Made by a program: the position numbers and the translations under genes. A stretch of DNA of 64,000 nucleotides from Hyphomicrobiales bacterium (lineage in GTDB: Bacteria > Pseudomonadota > Alphaproteobacteria > Rhizobiales > Rhizobiaceae): assembly GCA_900489925.1 (NCBI GenBank), contig UEHQ01000002.1, positions 728,207 through 792,206 on the forward strand, written 5' to 3'. The notes beneath the pieces were generated by a model. That model made no database searches. It was not told where the DNA came from and was given only the letters and a program-made list of their open reading frames with translations. This document shows positions 26,369 through 34,342 of the stretch, piece after piece; position 1 is the stretch's first letter, and every line of letters begins with the position of its first letter.

Positions 26369-27388
26369 TCAACCCGTGGGGTTTCCCCCGCATGACTGCC
26401 GCACCACAAGACGGCACGGCAATTTCCTGACGCCGGCTTCCACCGCACGCCCTTCCGCCAGCGCCAGAACCGTCAAACCGGCCTGTCGTCCTAGCTCCTT
26501 GAGTTCCATATCAACCGACGTCAGCGGCGGGCGGGTCTGTGCGGCGACAATCTCCCAATTGTCGAAGCCGACGACCGACACATCCTCCGGCACACGAATG
26601 CCGCGCTCACGCAAGGCGTCGACGGCGCCGCGCGCAATCTGGTCGTTGCCGCAGAAGAGCGCATCCGGCCGCTCGCCCTGCCCGGCCCAGATCTCGGCCA
26701 CTGCCTCGTGCCCCCAGGCCTCGGCCCACTGGCCGTAGAGAACCAGACCTTCGTCGCCGATTACGTCGCGATAGGCCCCGGTACGCTCGCGAACCGAGAA
26801 GAAGCTTTCGGGACCGGTCACATGCGCAATTCGGCGGCGACCGGTTTTCACCAGCCATTCGACCGCCAGGCGCGCGCCCTGCGCATCGTCGGAACGGAAC
26901 GTGACGCTATCCGGCGCGCCTTCGGTAAAGGCGTAGACGACCGGCACCGGCACATTTGAAAGATCGACCGGCAACTGCCGATCCAGGCGCTTGCCCGACG
27001 CAATAATGCCGTCCACCTGTTTTTCCAGCATCGCCTCGACGTGAACCTGGCCAAGCGCCGGATCATCCTCGATGGCACAGAGAAAGACCGAGACACCATG
27101 GTCGACAAGCGCTTCCGAAATGCCCGCCATCAGCGGCAACGTGAAACGACCGTAGGTGTCGTTCGTCAAAAGGCCGATGGTGAAACTGCGCTTGCTCAGC
27201 AGGCCGCGAGCGAGCGCGTTGGGGCGAAAGCCCACATCTCCGGCGACCCGCTTCACACGCTCGCGCGTCTCGGCGCTCATGCGGCCTGTATCGTTCAGCG
27301 CCTTTGACGCCGTGGATATGCTGACCCCTGCCGCCGCCGCGACATCGTGGATCGTGATCCGCCCTTTTTTTCCTCCCGCGATATCCAC
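26369..27388 (-). CDS. LacI-family transcriptional repressor
   Basis: A 339-residue LacI protein: the helix-turn-helix at residues 11-31 (ITIHDVAAAAGVSISTASKA), hinge helix PNALARGLLSK, then a periplasmic-binding-protein-like effector domain. Translation starts at GTG 27388 with GGGAGA upstream. As the first gene of the operon with the binding protein, permeases and GH127 enzyme, it probably represses its own operon through the two dyads just upstream, with the imported sugar or a derivative as inducer. Confidence 0.93.
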   Translation of the reverse strand: MDIAGGKKGRITIHDVAAAAGVSISTASKALNDTGRMSAETRERVKRVAGDVGFRPNALARGLLSKRSFTIGLLTNDTYGRFTLPLMAGISEALVDHGVSVFLCAIEDDPALGQVHVEAMLEKQVDGIIASGKRLDRQLPVDLSNVPVPVVYAFTEGAPDSVTFRSDDAQGARLAVEWLVKTGRRRIAHVTGPESFFSVRERTGAYRDVIGDEGLVLYGQWAEAWGHEAVAEIWAGQGERPDALFCGNDQIARGAVDALRERGIRVPEDVSVVGFDNWEIVAAQTRPPLTSVDMELKELGRQAGLTVLALAEGRAVEAGVRKLPCRLVVRQSCGGNPTG

Positions 27389-27410
27389 CGCGTTCTCCCG
27401 TATTTTTCGT

Positions 27411-27426
27411 GAGAAAACCTTTTCTC
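27411..27426. promoter_or_regulatory. Operator 1 of the lacI operon
   Basis: GAGAAAA-CC-TTTTCTC is a 7-2-7 dyad in the lacI leader that covers the expected -10 region. It is the reverse complement of operator 2, 32 bp away centre to centre (about three helical turns), as expected for a LacI dimer pair or tetramer. Confidence 0.72.
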
Positions 27427-27440
27427 TTTCTGTTCGTCAA
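27412..27440 (-). promoter_or_regulatory. Probable promoter of the lacI operon
   Basis: On the minus strand TTGACG (27440-27435) and TTTTCT (27417-27412) are spaced by 17 bases. The -10 lies inside operator 1 and operator 2 abuts the -35, a layout that would allow repression. The -10 match is weak. Confidence 0.45.
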
Positions 27441-27442
27441 GT

Positions 27443-27458
27443 GAGAAAAGGTTTTCTC
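27443..27458. promoter_or_regulatory. Operator 2 of the lacI operon
   Basis: GAGAAAA-GG-TTTTCTC, extended by T and A to an 8-2-8 dyad (27442-27459). Together with operator 1 it forms an inverted pair between lacI and the upstream operon's terminator. I found no further copy of this site at other genes in the window. Confidence 0.72.
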
Positions 27459-27512
27459 ATTCAAATCTTGTTTCTTGCTGAGAGACGGTTGCGGCAGGAT
27501 CCGCAAACGAAA

Positions 27513-27541
27513 ACGAGCGGTCCGTGATGGGAGCCGCTCGT
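27513..27541 (-). terminator. Rho-independent terminator of the Gfo/Idh-DUF993 operon
   Basis: ACGAGCGG (27513-27520) pairs with CCGCTCGT (27534-27541), an 8-bp perfect stem. On the minus strand it is followed by TTTTCGTTTG. It lies 29 bases after the Gfo/Idh stop and separates this operon from the lacI operon. Confidence 0.7.
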
Positions 27542-27569
27542 CATTTTCATCGACGGGAGAGGATTATCC

Positions 27570-28841
27570 TTAGCCAGCTTTCAAGCTCGCCGCTGAATTG
27601 GCTACCAATTCCGGCATCAGATCGGCGATCTTCACGACCTTGCCACTGCGCGAACTGCTGAGAGCCGCAATGCCACAGAGGACCGACATGGCGCCGGCGC
27701 GGGTTCCGGCCCGCTGACCGAGCTTGTCCTCCATGCCAGGCTTGAAGATCATGTTGCGCATCCTGTCATCGCCGCCGTAGTGGCCGCCGGCCGAATGCGG
27801 CACGACGATGCGTTCAACGGCATCCCTACCCTTGGGGAAATTGCGGATGAGAAGGATGGTATCTTCATCCGGCGTTTCCCAAGGCTGCTTTTCGAACTGG
27901 CGTAATTCTATCCGTCCCTCGGTGCCGTTGAAGGCGATGTGATGTCCCTCGATCGGCTGGAATGTATTCAGCGAGTAGGAGACATGGACATTGTTCTTGT
28001 AGCGGATGCTGACGACCATGGTATCCGGAATGTCGATGTCTTCGCGATAGACGCAGCCGTCACGGAAATAGCCGTCAATCTCCGACGGATCCTCGTAGAG
28101 CGCGTCGAGGAACGGATCGGCCTCCAGATCGAGATAGTAGTCGCACTCTTGCGTGTGCGGACAGAGCTTGCAGCGCGGGCCACGGAACGGGCCCTTGCGA
28201 CCATAGTTCTGCAAATCGGCAAATGACGTGACCGCCTCGGGATCGCTGTCCAGGTACCAGTTCAGCAGATCGAAATGATGCGTCGCCTTGTGAACGAAGA
28301 GGCTGCCCGAGTTTTCGGTATAGGCGTGCCAGCGGCGGAAGTAGTCGGCGCCGTGCTTGGTATCGAGGTACCAATGGAAATCCACGGAAGTGACCCTGCC
28401 GATCTCGCCTGAACCGAGAAGCTCCTTGATCTTCGCGGCCGTCGGCGCGTAGCGGTAGTTGAAGGAGACATCGACGCGCTTGCCGGTGCGCTTCTCGGCA
28501 TCGAGGATGCGGCGGATCTTGTCGACGGCTGTTGTCATCGGCTTTTCGGTGATGACATCGATGCCGGCCTCGAGTGCCCGGACAACAATCTCGTCGTGCG
28601 TATAGTCAGGCGTGCAGACGATGACCATGTCGACCTGCTGCTCGGCCAGCATCGCATCGATGTTCTCGTAAATCGGCGCATTGCTGCCAATCATCGTCCG
28701 CGCGCGTTCGGCGCGAAGCGAGTTGGTGTCCACGATGGCGACAAGGTCCACATGCTCCCGCCAGCCGGCGAGCAGTTCCTTGCCCCACATCGTGGTTCCG
28801 CGGTTGCCTGTTCCTATGAGTGCAAAGCGGCGTTTCTCCAT
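27570..28841 (-). CDS. Gfo/Idh/MocA family oxidoreductase (long form with Cys motif)
   Basis: A 423-residue NAD(P)-dependent sugar oxidoreductase. The Rossmann motif is FALIGTGNRG, the conserved EKP lysine is in VITEKPMTT, and the second-domain motif is VHKATHHFDLLNWYL. It belongs to the longer Gfo/Idh subgroup with a Cys-rich insert (CKLCPHTQEC) of unknown role. GGAGG precedes the ATG at 28841; the ORF to 28859 is less likely. It is the last gene of an operon with another Gfo/Idh enzyme, DUF993 and a TIM-barrel isomerase-like protein. Oxidation of a sugar hydroxyl, as in 3-keto-glycoside pathways, is a plausible but unproven role. Confidence 0.9.
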   Translation of the reverse strand: MEKRRFALIGTGNRGTTMWGKELLAGWREHVDLVAIVDTNSLRAERARTMIGSNAPIYENIDAMLAEQQVDMVIVCTPDYTHDEIVVRALEAGIDVITEKPMTTAVDKIRRILDAEKRTGKRVDVSFNYRYAPTAAKIKELLGSGEIGRVTSVDFHWYLDTKHGADYFRRWHAYTENSGSLFVHKATHHFDLLNWYLDSDPEAVTSFADLQNYGRKGPFRGPRCKLCPHTQECDYYLDLEADPFLDALYEDPSEIDGYFRDGCVYREDIDIPDTMVVSIRYKNNVHVSYSLNTFQPIEGHHIAFNGTEGRIELRQFEKQPWETPDEDTILLIRNFPKGRDAVERIVVPHSAGGHYGGDDRMRNMIFKPGMEDKLGQRAGTRAGAMSVLCGIAALSSSRSGKVVKIADLMPELVANSAASLKAG

Positions 28842-28883
28842 CGGATGATCCTCCTTCATGCGTGCTGAAACGAAATTCCGTGC

Positions 28884-29711
28884 CTATGCCTGGCAGCAAC
28901 TCCGGTAGCGCTCGACACAGGTGGCAATCACCTCATCCGCCGGGCGCTTCCACCAATTGTCCGCCGAGAAAATCTCGACCTCCTGGGCGCCAAAGAATCC
29001 CGCCCCTTCGACCATCCGTCGTATGCCTTTCAGATCGATGACGCCATCGCCCATCATGCCGCGGTCGGTCAGCATGTCCTTGGTGGGCACGAGCCAGTCG
29101 CAGATGTGGTGGGCGAGGATGCGGTCCATGCGACCGGCGCGCGCGATCTGGTTTGCAAGATCGGGATCCCACCAGACGTGATAGACATCGATCGCGACGC
29201 CGACACCTTCGCCAACCTGTTCGCAAATATCCAGCGCCTGGCCGAGCGTGTTCACGCAAGAGCGATCGCCGGCATACATCGGGTGCAACGGTTCGATTGC
29301 CAATGGCACGCCGGCGGCGCGCGCATGCGGCAGGGTCGCCGCGATGCCATCGGTTACCATCTGGCGCGCGGCACCAATATCCTTCGAGCTACCGGGCAGG
29401 CCGCCGACGACAAGCACGAGGCAATCCGCGCCAAGGGCCGCAGCCTCGTCAACCGCGCGCTTGTTGTCGTCAATCGCCTTCTGGCGACCATCCGCGTCCA
29501 CTGCGGGGAAAAACCCACCGCGGCACAACCCCGTCAGTTTAAGGCCGTTTGCGCGGACGATTCGGGCCGCCTCATCAAGGCCTGCCGCCGCCACCTGGTC
29601 GCGCCATGGCGCAATGGCGGTGATGCCGTGTTTCAGACAAACATCCACGGCGGCGGCAAAACCGCATTGCTCGCGGATTGTCGCGAGATTGATCGAAAGT
29701 CCTTCTACCAT
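28884..29711 (-). CDS. Sugar phosphate isomerase/epimerase family TIM-barrel protein
   Basis: A 275-residue AP endonuclease 2 / xylose isomerase-like TIM barrel. The metal-site segments PLAIEPLHPMYAGDRS, VAIDVYHVWWDPDL and HHICDWLVPT carry the expected Glu, Asp and His ligands. Such proteins act as isomerases, epimerases or dehydratases on sugars, or hydrolyse 3-keto-glycosides when paired with Gfo/Idh enzymes. It lies between DUF993 (16 bases upstream) and a Gfo/Idh gene (43 bases downstream) on the same strand. Confidence 0.88.
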   Translation of the reverse strand: MVEGLSINLATIREQCGFAAAVDVCLKHGITAIAPWRDQVAAAGLDEAARIVRANGLKLTGLCRGGFFPAVDADGRQKAIDDNKRAVDEAAALGADCLVLVVGGLPGSSKDIGAARQMVTDGIAATLPHARAAGVPLAIEPLHPMYAGDRSCVNTLGQALDICEQVGEGVGVAIDVYHVWWDPDLANQIARAGRMDRILAHHICDWLVPTKDMLTDRGMMGDGVIDLKGIRRMVEGAGFFGAQEVEIFSADNWWKRPADEVIATCVERYRSCCQA

Positions 29712-29726
29712 CCTGATCCTCCCGCT

Positions 29727-30890
29727 TCAGACGACGCCGTGCACGGCCAGCACATTCTTCATCCGAGCGACCGCACGGTCTGGGTCGGCAAGCACGCGGG
29801 CCTTGTCGGCGAGACGGAAAAGCTCGGCGAGATGCGACAGCGAACGTGCGCTTTGCTGGCCGCCGACCATGACGAAGTGATCCTGCAGACCATTGAGGTA
29901 GGCGAGAAAGACAACACCTGTCTTGTAGAAGCGGGTCGGCGATTTGAAGATATGGCGAGAGAGCGGAACCGTCGGCTCAAGCAGCTCGAAGAACTCCTTA
30001 TTCCGATTGGCCCCCAACGCCTCCAGCGCCGCTGAAGCGGCTGGCGCAATGGCATCGAAGATACCGAGCAATGCATCCGAATGCCCCTGTTCATCGCCGG
30101 CTATCAATTCCGCGTAGTTGAAATCGTCGCCGGTGAACATGCGCACAGCGTCCGGCAGCTGCCGGCGCATGGCAATCTCTTTTTCCTTGGAGAGGAGCGA
30201 GATCTTGATGCCCTCGACCTTCGCCGCATTGGCTTCGATCGCCTGCAGGCAGGTCGACATCGCCTTCATGTGATCGACGTTACCCCAATAGCCCTCAAGA
30301 GCTGGGTCGAACATCTCACCAAGCCAGTGGATGATGACAGGCTGCTTCGCCTGCCTGAGTATTCGATCGTAGACCCTGACATAATCATCTGGATGCTTTG
30401 CTGCCGCGGCCAGCGCGCGGCTCGCCATCAGGATGATACGCCCGCCCGCGGCCTCCACGGTCTCCATCTGCTCTTCGTAAGCCCTGATGATCTGATCGAT
30501 CGTCACATCAGGCCCTGCAACGAGATGATCGGTGCCGACGCCGCAGGCGATGAGAGCATCTTTTCGGCCAGCGGCTTCCGCCAGCGCGCGCCGAATGAGC
30601 TCCCGCGCCTCCGGCCAGCCAAGTCCCATGCCGCGCTGGGCGGTATCCATGGCCTCGGCGACGCCGAGGCCGAGGTCCCAAAGCCGGTGGCGGAACGCCA
30701 GCGTGCCGTCCCAATCGATTGCGGGCGCAATCCATGGGTCGTTGTCCGCAAGAGGGTCGGCAACGACATGGGCCGCGGCATAGGCAATGCGGGAGAAGTC
30801 CTTGGCGTCGCGCTTCTTGAGCTCGATCGGGGAACCGACCAGTTCATAGGGCACTATCTTGCCGTCGAGAGGAAGGTTGATCGTGGTCAC
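29727..30890 (-). CDS. DUF993 family protein (dihydrodipicolinate synthase-like TIM barrel)
   Basis: A 387-residue protein of the DUF993 family, often labelled dihydrodipicolinate synthase-like. Segments such as WDGTLAFRHRLWDLGLGVAEAMDTAQRG, QPVIIHWLGEMFDPALEGYWG and VEGIKISLLSKEKE fit a TIM barrel; the Lys in GIKISLL is a candidate Schiff-base lysine. GTG 30890 follows the upstream Gfo/Idh stop by two bases and has GGAG eight bases before it. No biochemical function is established to my knowledge. Its position suggests a retro-aldol or dehydratase step on an oxidised sugar (inference). Confidence 0.85.
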   Translation of the reverse strand: MTTINLPLDGKIVPYELVGSPIELKKRDAKDFSRIAYAAAHVVADPLADNDPWIAPAIDWDGTLAFRHRLWDLGLGVAEAMDTAQRGMGLGWPEARELIRRALAEAAGRKDALIACGVGTDHLVAGPDVTIDQIIRAYEEQMETVEAAGGRIILMASRALAAAAKHPDDYVRVYDRILRQAKQPVIIHWLGEMFDPALEGYWGNVDHMKAMSTCLQAIEANAAKVEGIKISLLSKEKEIAMRRQLPDAVRMFTGDDFNYAELIAGDEQGHSDALLGIFDAIAPAASAALEALGANRNKEFFELLEPTVPLSRHIFKSPTRFYKTGVVFLAYLNGLQDHFVMVGGQQSARSLSHLAELFRLADKARVLADPDRAVARMKNVLAVHGVV

Positions 30891-30892
30891 GC

Positions 30893-32041
30893 TCAGAACT
30901 CCAGTGCTGGAACGTCGAGCCAGCGGCGCTCTGCCCATGACTTCAGCCCGAGTTCGGCGAGCTGGACGCCCTTGGCGCCTGCCTCTAGGCCGTAAGGCCA
31001 CGGAGCATCTTCAGCGACATGGCGAAGGAACATCTCCCACTGCGCCTTGAAGCCGTTGTCGAACGACTGGGTATCCGGCACTTCGTCCCAGGTATTGTAG
31101 AAATCGATCGTTTGCGGTTGATCAGGGTTCCAGACCGGCTTCGGCGTATTGACGCGATGCTGCGTCCAGCACTTGGTCAGTCCGGCGACCGCCGAGCCAT
31201 GCGTGCCATCCACCTGGAATGTGACGAGATCGTCGCGGCGAACGCGCACGGCCCAGGACGAGTTGATATGGGCAACGACCCCGCCGTCCAGCTCGAACGT
31301 CGCATAGGCTGCATCGTCGGTGTCGCAATGGTAGGGCTTGCCCTGCTCGTCGATGCGCGTGCCGATATGGGTTGCTCCCAGGCACGAAACCGCCTTCACC
31401 TCTCCGAAGAGATTGTCGAGGACGTAGCGCCAGTGGCAGAGCATGTCGAGAATGATGCCGCCGCCATCGGCCTTGCGATAGTTCCAGGAGGGGCGCTGGG
31501 CCGGAACGCCCCAGTCGCCTTCGAAGACCCAGTAGCCGAACTCGCCGCGCACGGAGAGGATCTTGCCGAAAAAGCCGGAATCACGCAGGAGCGCCAGCTT
31601 GCGCAGGCCCGGCAGAAACAGCTTGTCCTGCACGACGCCGTGCTTGAGGCCCGAAGCGCGCGCCTTCCTGGCGAGGTCGATCGCGACCTGTAGATCATCC
31701 GAGATCGGCTTTTCGCAATAGACGTGCTTACCGGCGTCCAGCGCCCGCGACAGCAATTCGGCGCGCATCAAGGTCGTTCCCGCGTCGAAGAAGATCTGGT
31801 CGTCGGGATTTGCCAAAGCTGCGTCGAGATCCGTGGACCAGCGCTTGATATTATGCTTGCGCGCCAGCTCTTCCATCTTGGCGCCGTTGCGGCCGACGAT
31901 GATCGGATCAATCTCAAGCTTCTCGCCGGACTTCAGCAGCAATCCGCCCTGATCGCGTATCGCCAGGATCGACCGGACGAGATGCTGGTTGTAGCCCATA
32001 CGGCCTGTGACGCCGTGCAAAATAATCCCTAGACGAGCCAT
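30893..32041 (-). CDS. Gfo/Idh/MocA family oxidoreductase
   Basis: A 382-residue NAD(P)-dependent oxidoreductase. The N-terminus reads GIILHGVTGRMGYNQHLVRS, a variant of the nucleotide-binding loop, and the conserved lysine is in YCEKPISDDLQ. The substrate domain includes GGIILDMLCHWRYVLDNLFG, where His probably takes part in catalysis. AGGGAGA precedes the ATG at 32041. It is the first gene of the four-gene operon, with an operator-like dyad and promoter upstream. The sugar substrate is unknown. Confidence 0.9.
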   Translation of the reverse strand: MARLGIILHGVTGRMGYNQHLVRSILAIRDQGGLLLKSGEKLEIDPIIVGRNGAKMEELARKHNIKRWSTDLDAALANPDDQIFFDAGTTLMRAELLSRALDAGKHVYCEKPISDDLQVAIDLARKARASGLKHGVVQDKLFLPGLRKLALLRDSGFFGKILSVRGEFGYWVFEGDWGVPAQRPSWNYRKADGGGIILDMLCHWRYVLDNLFGEVKAVSCLGATHIGTRIDEQGKPYHCDTDDAAYATFELDGGVVAHINSSWAVRVRRDDLVTFQVDGTHGSAVAGLTKCWTQHRVNTPKPVWNPDQPQTIDFYNTWDEVPDTQSFDNGFKAQWEMFLRHVAEDAPWPYGLEAGAKGVQLAELGLKSWAERRWLDVPALEF

Positions 32042-32103
32042 GTTTATCTCCCTGCAAAAGCTTTGCGAGGCCGGTCGCGCTGACTGCACGGCTCCTCCCG
32101 GCC

Positions 32104-32121
32104 AGTAACTAAACAGTTACT
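32104..32121. promoter_or_regulatory. Operator site A (TetR-type dyad)
   Basis: AGTAACT-AAAC-AGTTACT is a perfect 7-4-7 dyad just downstream of the -10 of the minus-strand Gfo/Idh-DUF993 operon. It shares the pattern AGTAACYAAACRGTT with site C in front of uxaC and GTAACYAA...GTTA with site B beside tetR. The adjacent TetR protein is the natural candidate ligand. Confidence 0.72.
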
Positions 32122-32150
32122 TGATGACAGACGAAAAGCGCGGCTGTCAA
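32122..32150 (-). promoter_or_regulatory. Promoter of the Gfo/Idh-DUF993 operon
   Basis: On the minus strand TTGACA (32150-32145) and TCATCA (32127-32122) are 17 bases apart; operator A follows immediately at the expected start site. Confidence 0.55.
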
Positions 32151-32173
32151 TAGACAAAACCAAATTTCAGAAA

Positions 32174-32851
32174 TCAGGCGGCGATGGAGGCGAGCGTCAC
32201 ATGGACGATATGGCGCTCCCAGGCATCCAGATTCTCGGGCGTGGCGAGCTCTCGTCCGAAGATCGTCGAGAGTGTGTATTGATTGGAAAGATAGAAATAT
32301 CCGAGCGAAGCGATCGTCAGATAGACGTTCAACGGATCGGCGTTTTCGGCGAAGACACCTTCCGCCTTACCGCGGGCGATGACCTGAGAAAGCTCACCGA
32401 TCAGGTGAGAATGAAGCTCCTTCAGCCGCACGGACTGGCGTAGCCAGCGCGCACGATGCAGGTTTTCGGTGCCGAGCAGGCTGAGGAATTCAGGGTGCTT
32501 GAGAAAATAGCGCCAGGTGAACAGCGCCAGTTCGCCGATCCCCTCCTTCGGGCTGCGATCGCCGATATGCAATTCGCGCTCCGCCGTGCGGATCGCGACG
32601 TAGGCTTCCTCCAGCACGTGCAGGTAAAGCCGCTCCTTGTCTCCGAAATAGTGGTAGAGCATGCGCTTGTTGGTGCCCGCCCGCTCGGCAATCGCATCCA
32701 CCCGGGCGCCGCCCATGCCATTCTCGGCGAACTCTTTCGTTGCCGCCTCGAGGATCGCCGCGCGCGTCCGTTCCGGATCCCGTTGCAGCACGCGCTCTGA
32801 TGAGCGGCGCCTTGCCGTCTTCTTTTCCCCACTGCCGTCGGCGCTATCCAT
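32174..32851 (-). CDS. TetR/AcrR-family transcriptional regulator
   Basis: A 225-residue TetR protein. A charged N-terminal tail precedes the TetR_N domain (about residues 25-75): RTRAAILEAATKEFAENG, then GGARVDAIAERAGTNKRMLYHYFG with the DNA-binding helix. The C-terminal ligand domain (about 95-210) contains YLTIASLGYFYLSNQYTLS. It sits between two divergent sugar operons, each with a similar dyad at its promoter, and so probably represses both. The start at 32851 places the TetR_N domain at the usual distance from the N-terminus. Confidence 0.92.
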   Translation of the reverse strand: MDSADGSGEKKTARRRSSERVLQRDPERTRAAILEAATKEFAENGMGGARVDAIAERAGTNKRMLYHYFGDKERLYLHVLEEAYVAIRTAERELHIGDRSPKEGIGELALFTWRYFLKHPEFLSLLGTENLHRARWLRQSVRLKELHSHLIGELSQVIARGKAEGVFAENADPLNVYLTIASLGYFYLSNQYTLSTIFGRELATPENLDAWERHIVHVTLASIAA

Positions 32852-32944
32852 TGGCCCTACCTTCCTTTGATCCCCGCTGCGCTCATAATATTTCGCGATG
32901 ATAATGTAAAAACGAATTCCACATGGAGCCCGCGACATCAGCGC

Positions 32945-32973
32945 TTGACAGGTTCGGTCCTTCTCCATAGCTT
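32945..32973 (+). promoter_or_regulatory. Probable promoter of the plus-strand sugar importer operon
   Basis: TTGACA (32945-32950), 17-base spacer, TAGCTT (32968-32973). Operator B starts at the end of the -10, the same geometry as at site A. Confidence 0.5.
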
Positions 32974-32990
32974 GTAACCAATTAGTTATT
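32973..32990. promoter_or_regulatory. Operator site B (TetR-type dyad)
   Basis: TGTAACC-AATT-AGTTATT, an imperfect relative of site A with the same GTAAC / GTTA arms and spacing. It lies between divergent tetR and the importer operon, 62 bases before the binding-protein start, so it may control both. Confidence 0.62.
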
Positions 32991-33051
32991 TGTTGCAAGA
33001 GAAACCAGCAAGGAGCGTGTGGAGGCGCTCCCCAAGGAGGAGGAAAAACAG

Positions 33052-34338
33052 ATGACACTACGCGTAAACAGACGTCATTTTCTGGCGGGGGGAGCGACGC
33101 TTCTTTCGATATCGGCCTTGGGGTCGGCTGCATTCGCTGCGGACGCTCGGCTGCGGCTTCTCTGGTGGGGATCGCAACCGCGCGCAGACCGCACCAACAA
33201 GGTATCGCAGCTTTACCAGACGAAGAACCCGGGCACCTCGATCACCGGGGAATTCCTGGGCTGGAACGACTACTGGCCGCGCCTCGCGACCCAGGTCGCC
33301 GGTCGCAATGCCCCCGACGTCATCCAGATGGACTATCGCTATATCGTCGAATACGCCCGGCGCGGCGCGCTGGCTCCGCTTGAGAGCTACATGCCGGCCA
33401 AGCTCAGCCTCGGCGATTTCGATCCCGCGCAGGTCGAGGGCGGCAGCGTTGATGGCCACCTTTATGGCGTCAGTCTCGGCGCCAATGCAGCGGCAACCGT
33501 TTTGAACACGACCGCTTTCAAGGAAGCCGGCGTTGATCTGCCCACGCAGGCGACCACTTGGGAAGAGTTCGGCAAGATTGGCGCCGAAATCACCAAGGCC
33601 GGCAAGCGCAAGGGCATGTTCGGCTTTGCCGACGGCAGCGGCAACGAGCCGCTTCTGGAAAACTACCTGCGCCAACGCGGCAAGGCGCTCTATACGGCTG
33701 ATTCCAAGATTGCCTTCGGCGTGGACGATGCATCGGAATGGTTCGACATGTGGAGCAAGTTCCGCGAAGCCGGCGCCTGCGTTCCGCCTGACGTCCAGGC
33801 TCTCTACAAGGACACGATCGACACCAGCCCCGTCACGCTCGGCAAGGCTGCGGCCGATTACGCGCACAGCAACCAGTTTGTCGGCTTCCAGGCGATCAGC
33901 AAGGATAAGCTGGCACTGACGAACTACATGCGTATCAAGCCGGATTCCAAGGGTGGCCACTACCGCAAGCCGTCCATGTTCTTCTCGGTTTCCTCGCAAT
34001 CGAAGGTGCTCGACCAGGCCGTCGACTACGTCAACTTCTTCGTCACCAATCCCGATGCGGCCGTGGCGCTTGACGTCGAACGAGGCATCCCGGAATCGAA
34101 GGCGATGCGCGACGTCGTGGCCGCGAAGCTGGATGAGACGGGAAAGATCCCGCTCGAGTATGTCAGCGGACTAGGCGACCTCGCCGGCAAGCTGCCCCCA
34201 CCGCCCCCATCAGGAGCCGGCGAAGGTCAGGTAACCCTCCGCACCATCTCCGAGCAGGTTGCCTTCGGCCAGCTTTCGGCGGGCGACGGTGCCAAGCAGC
34301 TTGTTGACGAAATCACGCGACTTCTCGCACGGGGCTAG
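33052..34338 (+). CDS. Extracellular solute-binding protein family 1 (sugar), Tat-like signal
   Basis: A 428-residue periplasmic sugar-binding protein. The N-terminus NRRHFLAGGATLLSISALG has a twin-arginine pattern (RRxFL) and a cleavage site near AFAAD at about residue 30, so Tat export is possible. Binding-protein family 1 features include LRLLWWGSQPRADRT and YVNFFVTNPDAAVALDVERG. ATG 33052 follows a strong AGGAGGAGG. It heads an operon with two permeases, a Gfo/Idh enzyme and an ATPase, forming a complete CUT1 importer. Confidence 0.92.
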   Translation: MTLRVNRRHFLAGGATLLSISALGSAAFAADARLRLLWWGSQPRADRTNKVSQLYQTKNPGTSITGEFLGWNDYWPRLATQVAGRNAPDVIQMDYRYIVEYARRGALAPLESYMPAKLSLGDFDPAQVEGGSVDGHLYGVSLGANAAATVLNTTAFKEAGVDLPTQATTWEEFGKIGAEITKAGKRKGMFGFADGSGNEPLLENYLRQRGKALYTADSKIAFGVDDASEWFDMWSKFREAGACVPPDVQALYKDTIDTSPVTLGKAAADYAHSNQFVGFQAISKDKLALTNYMRIKPDSKGGHYRKPSMFFSVSSQSKVLDQAVDYVNFFVTNPDAAVALDVERGIPESKAMRDVVAAKLDETGKIPLEYVSGLGDLAGKLPPPPPSGAGEGQVTLRTISEQVAFGQLSAGDGAKQLVDEITRLLARG

Positions 34339-34342
34339 TGCA

